Below, in pieces: positions 55,169 through 63,310 of a stretch of DNA of 64,000 bases (position 1 is the stretch's first letter; every line of letters begins with the position of its first letter). The position numbers and the translations under genes are program-made. The stretch comes from Roseateles sp. XES5 (GTDB taxonomy: Bacteria > Pseudomonadota > Alphaproteobacteria > Rhizobiales > Rhizobiaceae). The notes below the pieces were generated by a model. It was not told where the DNA came from, ran no database searches, and saw nothing but the letters and a program-made list of their open reading frames with translations. The stretch covers positions 1 to 64,000 of the forward strand of contig NZ_CP084755.1 in NCBI RefSeq assembly GCF_020535545.1, given 5' to 3'.

Positions 55169-55543
55169 TCAGTCGGTGCCCGGTCCCCAGAGCGCATTGC
55201 GTTCCGGATCCTCGATGCCTTTATAGTCGGGCGCCATCGCCTTGATCACCGCCCTGATCTCGCAGCCTCCTATCCTTGTGCGTCCCTGCGCTACGAGGAT
55301 ACTCACGGCCGTCTCGTTCGCCTCGATCGCCCGGATCGCATCCTCCATATCGTCATGAGAGCGGAGATTTTCGATCGCGATCACGTCGCCATCCTCGTCG
55401 TAGCCGCCGTGAAGATACATCGGTGCATCGGCCAGCCGCTCCGCAGCGCGCTCCGCCTCGTGGATAAGCCGGAAGCCTTCTTTCCGCTGCCTCCAGTATT
55501 GCGCGCTACCGCCGTCGATAACGGTGATTTTCCGGTCTGTCAT
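55169..55543 (-). CDS. Conserved-looking hypothetical protein
   Basis: A 124-residue acidic soluble protein (TDRKITVIDGGSAQYWRQRK; YLHGGYDEDGDVIAIENLRS; GIEDPERNALWGPGTD). AGGAGG lies 6 bases upstream of the ATG at 55543, a strong ribosome site; a longer frame from 55582 is not needed. It has no signal, membrane segment or recognised domain. It stands alone between two GC-rich hairpin arrays. Confidence 0.7.
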   Translation of the reverse strand: MTDRKITVIDGGSAQYWRQRKEGFRLIHEAERAAERLADAPMYLHGGYDEDGDVIAIENLRSHDDMEDAIRAIEANETAVSILVAQGRTRIGGCEIRAVIKAMAPDYKGIEDPERNALWGPGTD

Positions 55544-55619
55544 ATAAGCCTCCTTTTCGCTCTGACGAAAAGGAGCCCGCATTGGCGACCCAAGCAGTCA
55601 AGGAACGCGAAGCGACCGC

Positions 55620-55925
55620 CGAAGGCGGTGGATGGGGGAGCCGAAATGCGTCAGCATTTTGGGGGAACCGCCCGTCCTTTACGGCGCAGGGGCGAATGCG
55701 ACACTAGGAAATCAGAGAGAGAGAGAGATAAGCCCACGGCCGCGGTCAGGGGCCGTGTCCGTATGGGCCGGGGAGGTTTGGAGGGGGGTGGTCCACCCCC
55801 TCCATGGGTAGGGGGTTTGAAGGGGGCGGGGCTCTGCCCTGCCCCCTCATGGGGGAGAGATTGAGAGGGGCCGGCCAGCCCCCCTCTCAAAGAAGTTCCG
55901 GCCGGTCAATCCGGTCGGGGCTTCT
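55620..55925. repeat. Array of GC-rich hairpins, second copy
   Basis: A run of imperfect and perfect inverted repeats such as GGGGGTGGTCCACCCCC near 55784, GGGGGCGGGGCTCTGCCCTG near 55824 and GAGAGGGGCCGGCCAGCCCC near 55864, ending in CCGGCCGG. Near 55714 there is an (AG)n run. No gene is evident in the 399 bases between the flanking genes. Confidence 0.55.
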
Positions 55926-55942
55926 AGCCTGTACCCTGCAAT

Positions 55943-56764
55943 TCACAACAGACGCAGTTGCCCATTCCTCTCAATAACCGGCGCGGATGTCGCTTGCTTC
56001 GGCGCGGCGGGGCCACCGGCGACCACCGCAGCCCGGTGCGGTACGGCAACAGAAGGAGCCGCCTCCGGTTGCCCCCCGGCGTTTTCTCTTGCGTGCCGAA
56101 GCTTGGCCGACCATCCGCCCATGACATGGGCCATCGTGTGCCATTCCTCCCGAAACCGCATTGCCAGGCTGTCGCCCACGATGACGGTCGCCGGAATGTG
56201 CAGGAGCGAGAATTGGATATAGGCCATGTGGACGGCGCGCGGGTCGATGTCCACGGCGGTCACATGAAGAAGCTGCTGGTAATTGAAGCCCGCTTCAAGG
56301 ATGGCTTCGGCCAGAGCGACGATCATTGCGCCGCTCCCTACGGCGGGTTCCTGCGCAAGCATGAAGCCGCGCTTGGCAATCGCCTGCTGCATGTCCTCGG
56401 CGCTCCCGGCGATGATGCGGGCCATCAATTGGCAGATGGGATACGGCGTGAAGAATTGCCCCCTCGCCTTGTTGTGCAATTCGAGCGCATGGAACGTCAT
56501 GCCCAGGATGTCCTGCGGCTTTTCCTCCAGCGCCATGACCACTTCACCGAATATTTTCGAGAATATCGCCATGGTTTCGCTCCCGTATTTTCGAGCGATT
56601 TCGACATAGCGAGCCTCGCGCTTCTCGAAGTTTGCCTGATCAACGGCATTGCTCATGGATATGGCGGAGCATTCGCACCAGTCGCCAAAGACGGTGTAGA
56701 GGTCATGCTTGTAGCGGCAGGTTTCAAACAGCTTGACGATGGAATTGAGACGGGGGGAGGTCAT
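55943..56764 (-). CDS. N6-adenine methylase-like protein lacking motif IV
   Basis: A 273-residue protein related to HsdM-type methyltransferases. QFFTPYPICQLMARI and the AdoMet-binding motif EPAVGSGAMI are present, and VDIDPRAVHMAYIQFSLL follows as expected. The catalytic NPPY/F motif that should come after GDSL is absent; the sequence runs AMRFREEWHTMAHVMGGW. The protein may be a non-catalytic relative or rely on another chain. ATG at 56764 begins TSPRLNSIVKL. It lies 137 bp downstream of the ParB-like gene on the same strand. Confidence 0.78.
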   Translation of the reverse strand: MTSPRLNSIVKLFETCRYKHDLYTVFGDWCECSAISMSNAVDQANFEKREARYVEIARKYGSETMAIFSKIFGEVVMALEEKPQDILGMTFHALELHNKARGQFFTPYPICQLMARIIAGSAEDMQQAIAKRGFMLAQEPAVGSGAMIVALAEAILEAGFNYQQLLHVTAVDIDPRAVHMAYIQFSLLHIPATVIVGDSLAMRFREEWHTMAHVMGGWSAKLRHARENAGGQPEAAPSVAVPHRAAVVAGGPAAPKQATSAPVIERNGQLRLL

Positions 56765-56901
56765 GGGATCACCTATCCGGGCCGCAGGGCGCACGTCGCC
56801 AATCGCCGGGGCGATGCCCGGCGTCTCATCGCGGCTGGTTTTGGGAAATTCAGCGAGGGGAGCAGGCCGCGCCGGAGACTGGCGCGACCTGCCGCAACCG
56901 A

Positions 56902-58938
56902 TTACTCGGCTGCTTCGGGGAACTGCTGGTGTTCGGCGTTCGGCTTGTCCTCGATGTCGAACGGGCAAACGCCGTCATCTTCGCCATCGGCCTCCGCCAT
57001 CCGCTCGCGCTCCTGCTCGGCGGAGAGAGCAATCCGCATCGGCGCGGGCAGCCATCCGGTTCCGGTGATCTTCCGTTCGGCATATTCCACGGCTTTCGCC
57101 TTCTCCATGCCGGGAACGCCGAGCGCGAAATCCTCGCCAGCGGCTTCGGTGACCGCCTGCTTGATCCCCGCCTTGCTGATCCGGCCGAAGTAGTTTTCGC
57201 CGGTCGGTTCGTACCACTGCGTCATGTCGATCTTAAGGGCCTGTGCCAGCCGTTCGGCATGGGCGCGCTGCGACTTCCGCTCATAGTGCGGGTGTTGCAC
57301 GGCATTGACGGACTTTGCCGCCGCATAGGCCAGGAGGTCGAGAAGCGTTGACGTCGGCTGCTCAAGGCACCATTCCAGAAGATCGCTCGGCTTGCCCGGA
57401 ATGGTATGCCCGTAGTTTTCCTTGAGTTCGTCCATCGCCACGATGCCCTTGCACTCCGCTGGATTGGCAATGCTGTTTTCCAGCCTTTCGCTTTTCACCG
57501 TTACCTCAAGGGACGTGTACTCATTGCCGCCGTAGTTGCCGAAGAGGTTCACCAGCATGGCATGCACCACGACGGCGAGGGCGACGTCCGGATTATGCGC
57601 AAGCTCGGCCCGGATGGCGGCGGTCTTCTGCGCCGTAAGCTCCTGCACAAGCAGGGCGGGAATTTTGAACGTCGGTTCGGGGCGCTGTTCGGGCTGCTGC
57701 GCAACCGTCATCTCACCTGCTTCCGTCTCCTCGTTATCGCCTTCGGCGCTTTCGTCGCCGTCTTCCCCCTCGTCTCCGGCCTCGACTTCATCATCGGGCC
57801 GGACAAGACCGCGCTCGATTTCGACATTGCCGTAATAGTCCATAGTGACATAGCAACCGGCCTTGGCGATGTCCTCCGGGGCGTAGGCTTCCTGCGCCGT
57901 CGATAGAACCGCCAGCCTCGCCCGAATGGCTTCGATGCGCGGCTCGGCCCCGCCGTCGGCCACCCCTGCCTCGATCTGCTCCGCCAGCTCGTCATGTTCG
58001 TGTTCCAGCCGTTCCTCCTCGGCCTGTTCCTCGTCCGTCAACGGAACATCGGTGGGATAAACCCGGTGCATGCGATGGGCTTCGTCCGGGATGACCGGCA
58101 CGACCTCCACCCATTTCCAGCCTTCCCCGCGAACTGTTCCGGCCTCGGCTTCAAGCCGGTCGCCGACAAGCTTTTCGACAAGAGCGACGTCGAGCGCATA
58201 GCCGCCGTTCTGCTCATCGAAGAGATCGCGCTTGACGGCTCCACCAGCGGCTTCATAGGCGTCGATCCCGCCGATGAATTTCATGCGCTTGTCCGTGGCC
58301 TTTACGGCTTCGCCTTGCAGGGCAGTACGAATGGCGCGGTGATCGCAATTCCACGATGGCAAACTATTCCAGACTTCCACCTGCCTTTCGTGATCGTCGG
58401 ACACGGTGAAGGCCGAAAGCTGCTGGAAGCTGATATTCTCGTTGCGGTAAAGATCGAGCAGGGCAGGGGCGACACGGCCCAGGGCGAGGCGCTTGCGCAC
58501 CATGACCTCGGTGGTGCCGAAACGGGCGGCGATATCCTCGACGGACTTCCCGGCGTCGGCCATGACGCGGAACGCCTCGTATTCATCGACCGGGTGCATG
58601 GCTTCCCGCTGCATGTTTTCGATGAGGCTGATTTCGGTCGCCTCGGCGGCGCTGCGCTCCTTGCATTCGACCGCGAAATCCTTCGCAATCTCGCCCAACT
58701 CCGCCAGAAGGTCGAGCGCGGCATGGCGCCGACCGCCGGCTGTCACAAAGAAGCGACCCCGTTTGTCACCTTTGCGGACGATGAGGTTCTGCAGAATGCG
58801 GTAGCCGTCACCGCGAATGGTCGCGGCCAACTCCTCGATGCCTTCCTTGCTATAGCTCTTGCGCACGTTCAGGGGGTCGCGGTCGAGCTTGTTCAGCGCC
58901 ACCATGATGGTTTCGGTTCCTGCATTGATATCGGTCAT
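56902..58938 (-). CDS. Large ParB/Spo0J-family plasmid protein
   Basis: A 678-residue ParB-like protein, about twice the length of a partition ParB. Residues 10-110 hold the ParB nuclease-like domain (LNVRKSYSKEGIEELAATIR, the TAGGRRHAAL box, SLIENMQREAMHPVDEYEA), then a helix-turn-helix (IAARFGTTEVMVRKRLAL). A highly acidic stretch (EAGDEGEDGDESAEGDNEE) precedes a C-terminal domain of unknown role. No parA lies beside it. ATG at 58938 has AAGGAG 8 bases upstream. It is preceded by one copy of the 402-bp leader repeat. It may be a regulator or an accessory maintenance protein. Confidence 0.85.
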   Translation of the reverse strand: MTDINAGTETIMVALNKLDRDPLNVRKSYSKEGIEELAATIRGDGYRILQNLIVRKGDKRGRFFVTAGGRRHAALDLLAELGEIAKDFAVECKERSAAEATEISLIENMQREAMHPVDEYEAFRVMADAGKSVEDIAARFGTTEVMVRKRLALGRVAPALLDLYRNENISFQQLSAFTVSDDHERQVEVWNSLPSWNCDHRAIRTALQGEAVKATDKRMKFIGGIDAYEAAGGAVKRDLFDEQNGGYALDVALVEKLVGDRLEAEAGTVRGEGWKWVEVVPVIPDEAHRMHRVYPTDVPLTDEEQAEEERLEHEHDELAEQIEAGVADGGAEPRIEAIRARLAVLSTAQEAYAPEDIAKAGCYVTMDYYGNVEIERGLVRPDDEVEAGDEGEDGDESAEGDNEETEAGEMTVAQQPEQRPEPTFKIPALLVQELTAQKTAAIRAELAHNPDVALAVVVHAMLVNLFGNYGGNEYTSLEVTVKSERLENSIANPAECKGIVAMDELKENYGHTIPGKPSDLLEWCLEQPTSTLLDLLAYAAAKSVNAVQHPHYERKSQRAHAERLAQALKIDMTQWYEPTGENYFGRISKAGIKQAVTEAAGEDFALGVPGMEKAKAVEYAERKITGTGWLPAPMRIALSAEQERERMAEADGEDDGVCPFDIEDKPNAEHQQFPEAAE

Positions 58939-58958
58939 TGTCGGTCTCCTTGGTTTCC

Positions 58959-59360
58959 CGTTTCCCGAAGGGGAAGCCCCCTTGGGCGAAGCCTCCCCGG
59001 TCTTTCCAGGGGAATGGCCTCTGACATTCCCCCGGACGGAGCGGGGAGGGCGAAAGCCCGCCCTGCGGCGACGGCCGGTCGGGTCAAGGGGTCGTGACGG
59101 GGAAAAAACGGAAGGTTCGGCCGCAGGCGGAAAGCCGTTTTTTTGCCGGCGCGACAAGCGGCTGTGCCGCGCCTGCCCCTTGATCCGAACGGCCGGCGCT
59201 GTCATGGGGCGGAAACAGAAATGCGGCCCGGCGGCGGGCCTCAGTGCCGGGGGCATAGCCACCGACTGGACAAGCGATCGTTACCGGGATCGGCGGAGAC
59301 GGCCGCAGGCTGGCTCCGTGCTTCGCATAGAGCGCGGCCGACCGGAACGGGCGGTGGCCC
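58959..59360 (-). repeat. 402-bp leader repeat, copy 1
   Basis: This segment is repeated at 62826-63227 with only four differences in 402 bases by eye. It begins 20 bases upstream of the ParB-like start, as copy 2 does for the DUF736 gene, and has the same orientation. Near its centre AAAAAACGG (59103) and CCGTTTTTT (59135) form a hairpin with flanking A and T runs, like an attenuator or terminator. The minus-strand frame is open through it, but I regard it as noncoding leader. Confidence 0.85.
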
Positions 59361-59411
59361 CTCCCATCCACAATGCTCGATACGAGACAGATTGACTCCA
59401 AATCGGAATAA

Positions 59412-59426
59412 GAACAAATAAGGAAC
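59412..59426. promoter_or_regulatory. Candidate LexA (SOS) box
   Basis: GAAC-AAATAAG-GAAC fits the alphaproteobacterial LexA box (GTTC-N7-GTTC read on the other strand). It sits in an AT-rich stretch between the leader repeat and an uncertain gene at 59545. Confidence 0.4.
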
Positions 59427-59544
59427 ATAAACTCATTCCGAGCAATTATTCCTATATGCCTCACTGTGCATGGGTAGACTTTGCTCGCCCATATTTCCGG
59501 CGGAGCCGACCCTGCGATAACTTGACGATATCGAACAAATCATC

Positions 59545-59904
59545 TTGATTTCGTTGGTTTTACCTCGGTGGAGCAACAAGGGGGAGCGCGGTCGCCCGTT
59601 CGGTGTTGTGCCGTTTGCGAGAACCGGCCGCATAGCCGTCATGGTCTGTCCGAGGGACGCCAAAGCCGCCGGCGTCAAGAACGTAGTGTCGATCCATGAG
59701 GTCAAGCAGATTTGTCCCGACCGAAGCGTCGTGCCGCAAAAGCTGGACCTGTCGCAACTGTATCACGACGAGATCGCGGCAAAGGCAACCTACAAGAACG
59801 CGGCTGCTACGGCCAGACGCTTTCCATGGCGCAAATCGAGTGGCTTTGTGGGCGGGCGGGCGGGCGTAGCGCAGCGACGCCGCGCCGGGGGAGGGGGCGC
59901 GTAG
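59545..59904 (+). CDS. Possible protein of unknown function
   Basis: A 119-residue frame starting with TTG. The middle looks protein-like (AVMVCPRDAKAAGVKNVVS; QKLDLSQLYHDEIAAKATYK), while the end turns into Gly/Arg repeats that look like out-of-frame noncoding sequence. No good ribosome site is seen. It may be a fragment whose 3' end was lost. The opposite strand also has a long frame here, with poorer composition. Confidence 0.35.
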   Translation: MISLVLPRWSNKGERGRPFGVVPFARTGRIAVMVCPRDAKAAGVKNVVSIHEVKQICPDRSVVPQKLDLSQLYHDEIAAKATYKNAAATARRFPWRKSSGFVGGRAGVAQRRRAGGGGA

Positions 59905-60520
59905 CGCGCGGGACGCGCCGCCGTGATGTGAAACGAGCAGGCGCTGTCCTCTGACGATGAAGAGCATCGGAGGTGGCATCGCGCCGCCCTTGGGCGGGAT
60001 TTCGGGAATTCTCGTCGCGCGAGAGCGGACGGAGCGCAGCCGCAGGAGGCTCAGCATAGCGGCCCGCAGGGCGAGCCGGGACCGACTGCGCCCGCTCGCA
60101 GCGCTCCGCTTTTTCTTGGGCGGGCAGGGGTGTTCGAGGGGTGGGGCTTCGGGGCACCCCTCGCCTGTCCCGCGCCGCTCGATGCGGCAAGGGACAGGCA
60201 AACGGCGGAGACTGTAGAAGTCTGGCTCGGTGCTTCGCATAGAGCGCGCCCAACCGGAACGGGCAGTGGTCCACCAGGATACCGAAGAAAATCACCATCA
60301 TGGAAAACCGCCCGTTTCCCACGAGGCTCCGGAAAACCCTACGGCGCTATTGGGGAGCGCGGGTTTCCTCCGCCTGCTCCGCTCGCCTGCGGCTCGCTGC
60401 GGCCGCGGCCGCGCCGTCCTCACGGCGCTGCGGCTGGAAAACGGGCATCATCATCGGGAAACAGGCAGAAAGAAAAGAGCGCGGACAAGCTGCTCTTTGA
60501 TTTCCGGTAGCGGGAAACCA
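59905..60520. other. Intergenic stretch with a partial leader repeat
   Basis: About 600 GC-rich bases with no gene I can support; overlapping frames on both strands are Arg/Pro/Ser-rich and typical of noncoding high-GC DNA. Bases 60203-60271 match the distal end of the 402-bp leader (for example TGCTTCGCATAGAGCGCG) with several changes. Confidence 0.5.
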
Positions 60521-60664
60521 TCACCACCAGCCAAGCTTACGGCCCGCCAAAAAGCCCGCCGCTGCCAAAAGAAAGGTCAAGAGAACGGCGGAGATGGCGA
60601 AGTAGCCCTCAGCACCAACGCTGATGCCGACGACTTCGAGATTGAGCTTGTTGAGGGGCTTCAT
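60521..60664 (-). CDS. 47-residue single-helix membrane protein
   Basis: A tiny protein with a polar start (KPLNKLNLEVVGISVGAEG) and one hydrophobic helix (YFAISAVLLTFLLAAAGFLA) ending GRKLGWW. AAAGGA lies about 9 bases upstream of the ATG at 60664, which supports translation. The function is unknown. It lies downstream of the DUF736 operon on the same strand but 419 bases away. Confidence 0.6.
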   Translation of the reverse strand: MKPLNKLNLEVVGISVGAEGYFAISAVLLTFLLAAAGFLAGRKLGWW

Positions 60665-61082
60665 CGTGTTGGTCCTTTCACCAAAAGAAAACGTGAAAGA
60701 ACCGGACTGCTTGCTGCGCAAAATATCACACCACAGAGGCTCGCCAAGGGGGTGTGCGCGCTCGGCGCCGCAAATCGGTCTAGACCGGATAGCGTAAGTC
60801 TTTGGGTCAAAACGAATCTATTTTTAAGATTCGGCCCGTCCGCTTAAACTCATGTAGCTGCGCGGTCCGCCGAGAGGCGCAATCGACTCTAGCTAGCCCT
60901 GTACCAGAATCCGGAACCCCCCGCATCTAGCCAGGCATGGCCGATTTGCGAGGCTTGGGCGGGAAGGGGAGAGCGAGGGGAGGGGCGAGGGCTCCCCCCA
61001 ACCGATGCGCGCCCGCTCGATGCGGGCGCCATCGGTCAAAAGCGGTCCTGCCCCTCCGAGATGATGGCGGGGCAGAGGGGAA
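60665..61082. other. Intergenic stretch
   Basis: No supported gene. The end near 61000-61075 is GC-rich with inverted repeats (GCGCCCGCTCGATGCGGGCG near 61008 and CCTGCCCCTCC with GGCGGGGCAGAGG near 61047), which may terminate the operon reading leftwards. Bases 60730-60850 may hold the promoter of the small membrane protein. Confidence 0.45.
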
Positions 61083-61391
61083 CTACAGGATGAAACCAAG
61101 TTTCTCGGCGATGGAAGGCTCATAGTCGTGACCCGCCTCCGCCAAAAGCGCAATCATGTCGGCGCGCTCAAGGCCGCGAACCACGTAGCCTTGCCGGCGC
61201 GCCGCCTCGATGACCCCTTCCAAGGTCGGGAATTCCTCCAAGAGCGTGCCGAGCCAGATTTCCGGCGAGCCGAAATCGTCGTCCGTGTCGAAGCCCTGAA
61301 GGAAAAAGGTGCGCAACGGCGGGTCGAATCCGATGACAGCCTCGTCGTCCGTTCTCTCGCCTTTCAGGAGGGTGATCGTATAGCGGCTCAT
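61083..61391 (-). CDS. Small hypothetical protein, last gene of the DUF736 operon
   Basis: A 102-residue acidic soluble protein (SRYTITLLKGERTDDEAVIG; FFLQGFDTDDDFGSPEIWLG; AEAGHDYEPSIAEKLGFIL). ATG at 61391 overlaps the stop of the 61-residue gene as ATGA, and GAGG lies 9 bases upstream. No domain is recognised. It is the fourth gene of the minus-strand operon beginning at 62806. Confidence 0.7.
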   Translation of the reverse strand: MSRYTITLLKGERTDDEAVIGFDPPLRTFFLQGFDTDDDFGSPEIWLGTLLEEFPTLEGVIEAARRQGYVVRGLERADMIALLAEAGHDYEPSIAEKLGFIL

Positions 61392-61573
61392 TCGTAATCC
61401 TCGCTTTGCAAATTCCATTCGGTTTTCCACCTCGGATCGTCAAAGACAGGAACCTCGGCGCTGCCACTCTCGAATTTCTCGATGACGCTTTCGTGATCTT
61501 CCGCATTGACCTCCACGGTGATCCGGCGTTCGGTGCGGAATGTCTGGATAATGGTAACGGTCTGCTTACCCAT
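61388..61573 (-). CDS. 61-residue hypothetical protein
   Basis: A short protein starting GKQTVTIIQTFRTERRITVE and continuing with an acidic second half (VPVFDDPRWKTEWNLQSEDY). It looks like a small alpha/beta fold; no family is recognised. AAAGGA lies 9 bases upstream of the ATG at 61573. It follows the 293-residue gene after 31 bp and overlaps the next gene by 4 bases. Confidence 0.65.
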   Translation of the reverse strand: MGKQTVTIIQTFRTERRITVEVNAEDHESVIEKFESGSAEVPVFDDPRWKTEWNLQSEDYE

Positions 61574-61604
61574 GGGGGTTTTCCTTTCTCGCTTGGACCA
61601 GTGC

Positions 61605-62486
61605 CTAGAAGGCGAAGGCGGCTTGACCGCTTGCCTGCACATATGAGGCGCTATCGCCTGCTGCATAGCGCTCGCGCCCCAGCTCGGACCATTGAAGGAA
61701 ACCGGCGCGGTCATGGCGAAACCAGCCATCCTCAATGCCGAAAATCATTCCCCATGCCACGGCCTCCGCCGACAGGCGGCCGGTATTGATCGGCCAATGC
61801 TCCGCGCCCTTTTCCTGACGGCAAAGGCTCGGGGCCGAGAAGGTGCGGATCGTCGCGCTGCGTTCGCCGGGTTCTTTCGAACCGACTGCATCCATGACCT
61901 TTCGGGCGTCTGGGACGGAGAGATAGTCGGATGCCTTCTTGTCCTCGTGATGGGAATAGCGGCATCCGAAGGCGACGGCCCGCATGATGCAGTCCCGCTC
62001 GGTAAATTCTCGCGTTTCCAGCAATTCGCGCCATTTCCCCGCCATGACCAGATCGACTGCATGCCACCAGCGGGCGGTCGGCGCAGTGGAATAGCCGTGA
62101 CGGTTCGGCGCGCCGCTGCGCGCGATCTCGAAACCCAGCCGGGTCTCAACATGCCGAACGTAGGGATGATCGGCCAAGAGGGGATGGCGAAGGCCGAGGG
62201 TGCGCGGCTGATCGTCATCGGGGCGGCAAACCTCGATTGGAAAGCGGAACATGCGCGACGGCAGGCTCCACGGCGCTGGCATGTCGAAACTTTGCGGGAC
62301 CGACAGGGAATTGTTGATGTCGAGAAGGGCGAGGTTGGGCGCGAAGCCCTTCTCCACCAGCGCAACGCCGAGCGTGTCGATGTTGGGGGCATCCATGATG
62401 ATATCCTTGAAATCGTCGTCGAAGGTTTCCGAGTACGCCGAAGGGGAACGATCCCCCTGGGTCATCAGGTGTTTCGGTCGCGCCAT
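61605..62486 (-). CDS. 293-residue hypothetical plasmid protein
   Basis: A soluble protein (ARPKHLMTQGDRSPSAYSET; FRFPIEVCRPDDDQPRTLGL; ending YVQASGQAAFAF). The N-terminus resembles low-complexity plasmid proteins and no catalytic motif is obvious; several Trp-rich stretches (APTARWWHAVDLVM, GIEDGWFRHDRAGFLQW) suggest a compact fold. ATG at 62486 overlaps the DUF736 stop by one base (TGATG), which indicates coupled translation. The function is unknown. Confidence 0.7.
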   Translation of the reverse strand: MARPKHLMTQGDRSPSAYSETFDDDFKDIIMDAPNIDTLGVALVEKGFAPNLALLDINNSLSVPQSFDMPAPWSLPSRMFRFPIEVCRPDDDQPRTLGLRHPLLADHPYVRHVETRLGFEIARSGAPNRHGYSTAPTARWWHAVDLVMAGKWRELLETREFTERDCIMRAVAFGCRYSHHEDKKASDYLSVPDARKVMDAVGSKEPGERSATIRTFSAPSLCRQEKGAEHWPINTGRLSAEAVAWGMIFGIEDGWFRHDRAGFLQWSELGRERYAAGDSASYVQASGQAAFAF

Positions 62487-62806
62487 CAGTCCCACGGAAT
62501 CACCGCCATCAGGTCTTCGTCGTCCTGACCGGGAAAGCGGCCAAGATTTGCATTGAGCCGCCCATGGCCGGTGTTCACGGAGAGGCTGAGATAGTCGCCG
62601 CCGGTCTGGTTCTTCTTCTGCCAGATGCCGCCGACTTCGATGCGCCGACCACGCGGGGACTTGGCAAAAAGGCGGTAGACCGGCGCTTTTGCGTTGGTGC
62701 TGGTGAAGGCCTCGCCGGTGATATCGAGGTCGTAAGAGATCGAGGCAATGTTGCCGCTGATCGTGTTGTCTTCGTTGATGCGGATGAAGTTTGCGAGTTC
62801 GGTCAT
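62486..62806 (-). CDS. DUF736-family protein
   Basis: A 106-residue protein of the DUF736 family, small proteins common on alphaproteobacterial plasmids. Recognisable parts are FIRINEDNTISGNIASIS at the start, YRLFAKSPRGRRIEVGGIW in the middle and DYLSLSVNTG near the end. No biochemical function is known. AGGAGA lies 9 bases before the ATG. It heads a four-gene operon and stands 20 bases after leader repeat copy 2, paralleling the ParB-like gene and copy 1. Confidence 0.85.
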   Translation of the reverse strand: MTELANFIRINEDNTISGNIASISYDLDITGEAFTSTNAKAPVYRLFAKSPRGRRIEVGGIWQKKNQTGGDYLSLSVNTGHGRLNANLGRFPGQDDEDLMAVIPWD

Positions 62807-62825
62807 GGTCTGTCTCCTGAGTTTA

Positions 62826-63227
62826 CGTTTCCCGAAGGGGAAGCCCCCTTGGGCGAAGCCTCCCCGGTCTTTCCGGGGGAATGGCCTCTGACATTCCCCC
62901 GGACGGAGCGGGGAGGGCGAAAGCCCGCCCTGCGGCGACGGCCGGTCGGGTCAAGGGGTCGTGACGGGGAAAAAACGGAAGGTTCGGCCGCAGGCGGAAA
63001 GCCGTTTTTTTGCCGGCGCGACAAGCGGCTGTGCCGCGCCTGCCCCTTGATCCGAACGGCCGGCGCTGTCATGGGGCGGAAACAGAAATGCGGCCCGGCG
63101 ACGGGCCTCAGTGCCGGGGGCATAGCCACCGACCGGACAAGCGATCGTCACCGGGATCGGCGGAGACGGCCGCAGGCTGGCTCCGTGCTTCGCATAGAGC
63201 GCGGCCGACCGGAACGGGCGGTGGCCC
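62826..63227 (-). repeat. 402-bp leader repeat, copy 2
   Basis: A second copy of the segment at 58959-59360 in the same orientation, about 99% identical by eye, ending 20 bases upstream of the DUF736 start. It contains the same A-run/T-run hairpin (near 62970-63010). Confidence 0.85.
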
Positions 63228-63310
63228 AACTAGCATTTCTGCGAGTTGCCGGCGACGATCCTGCAGCTAGGCTCCGATACGACAGGGTTTCACCCTGAAG
63301 GAGGACTGCA

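Noticed and set aside
54895..55925. CRISPR-like repeats
   Set aside because: The repeats are irregular GC-rich hairpins without constant repeat length, spacers or cas genes.
58939..59262. N-terminal extension of the ParB-like protein through the leader repeat
   Set aside because: The same open frame exists in front of the unrelated DUF736 gene, and both genes have strong ribosome sites after the repeat, so the frame is most likely incidental.
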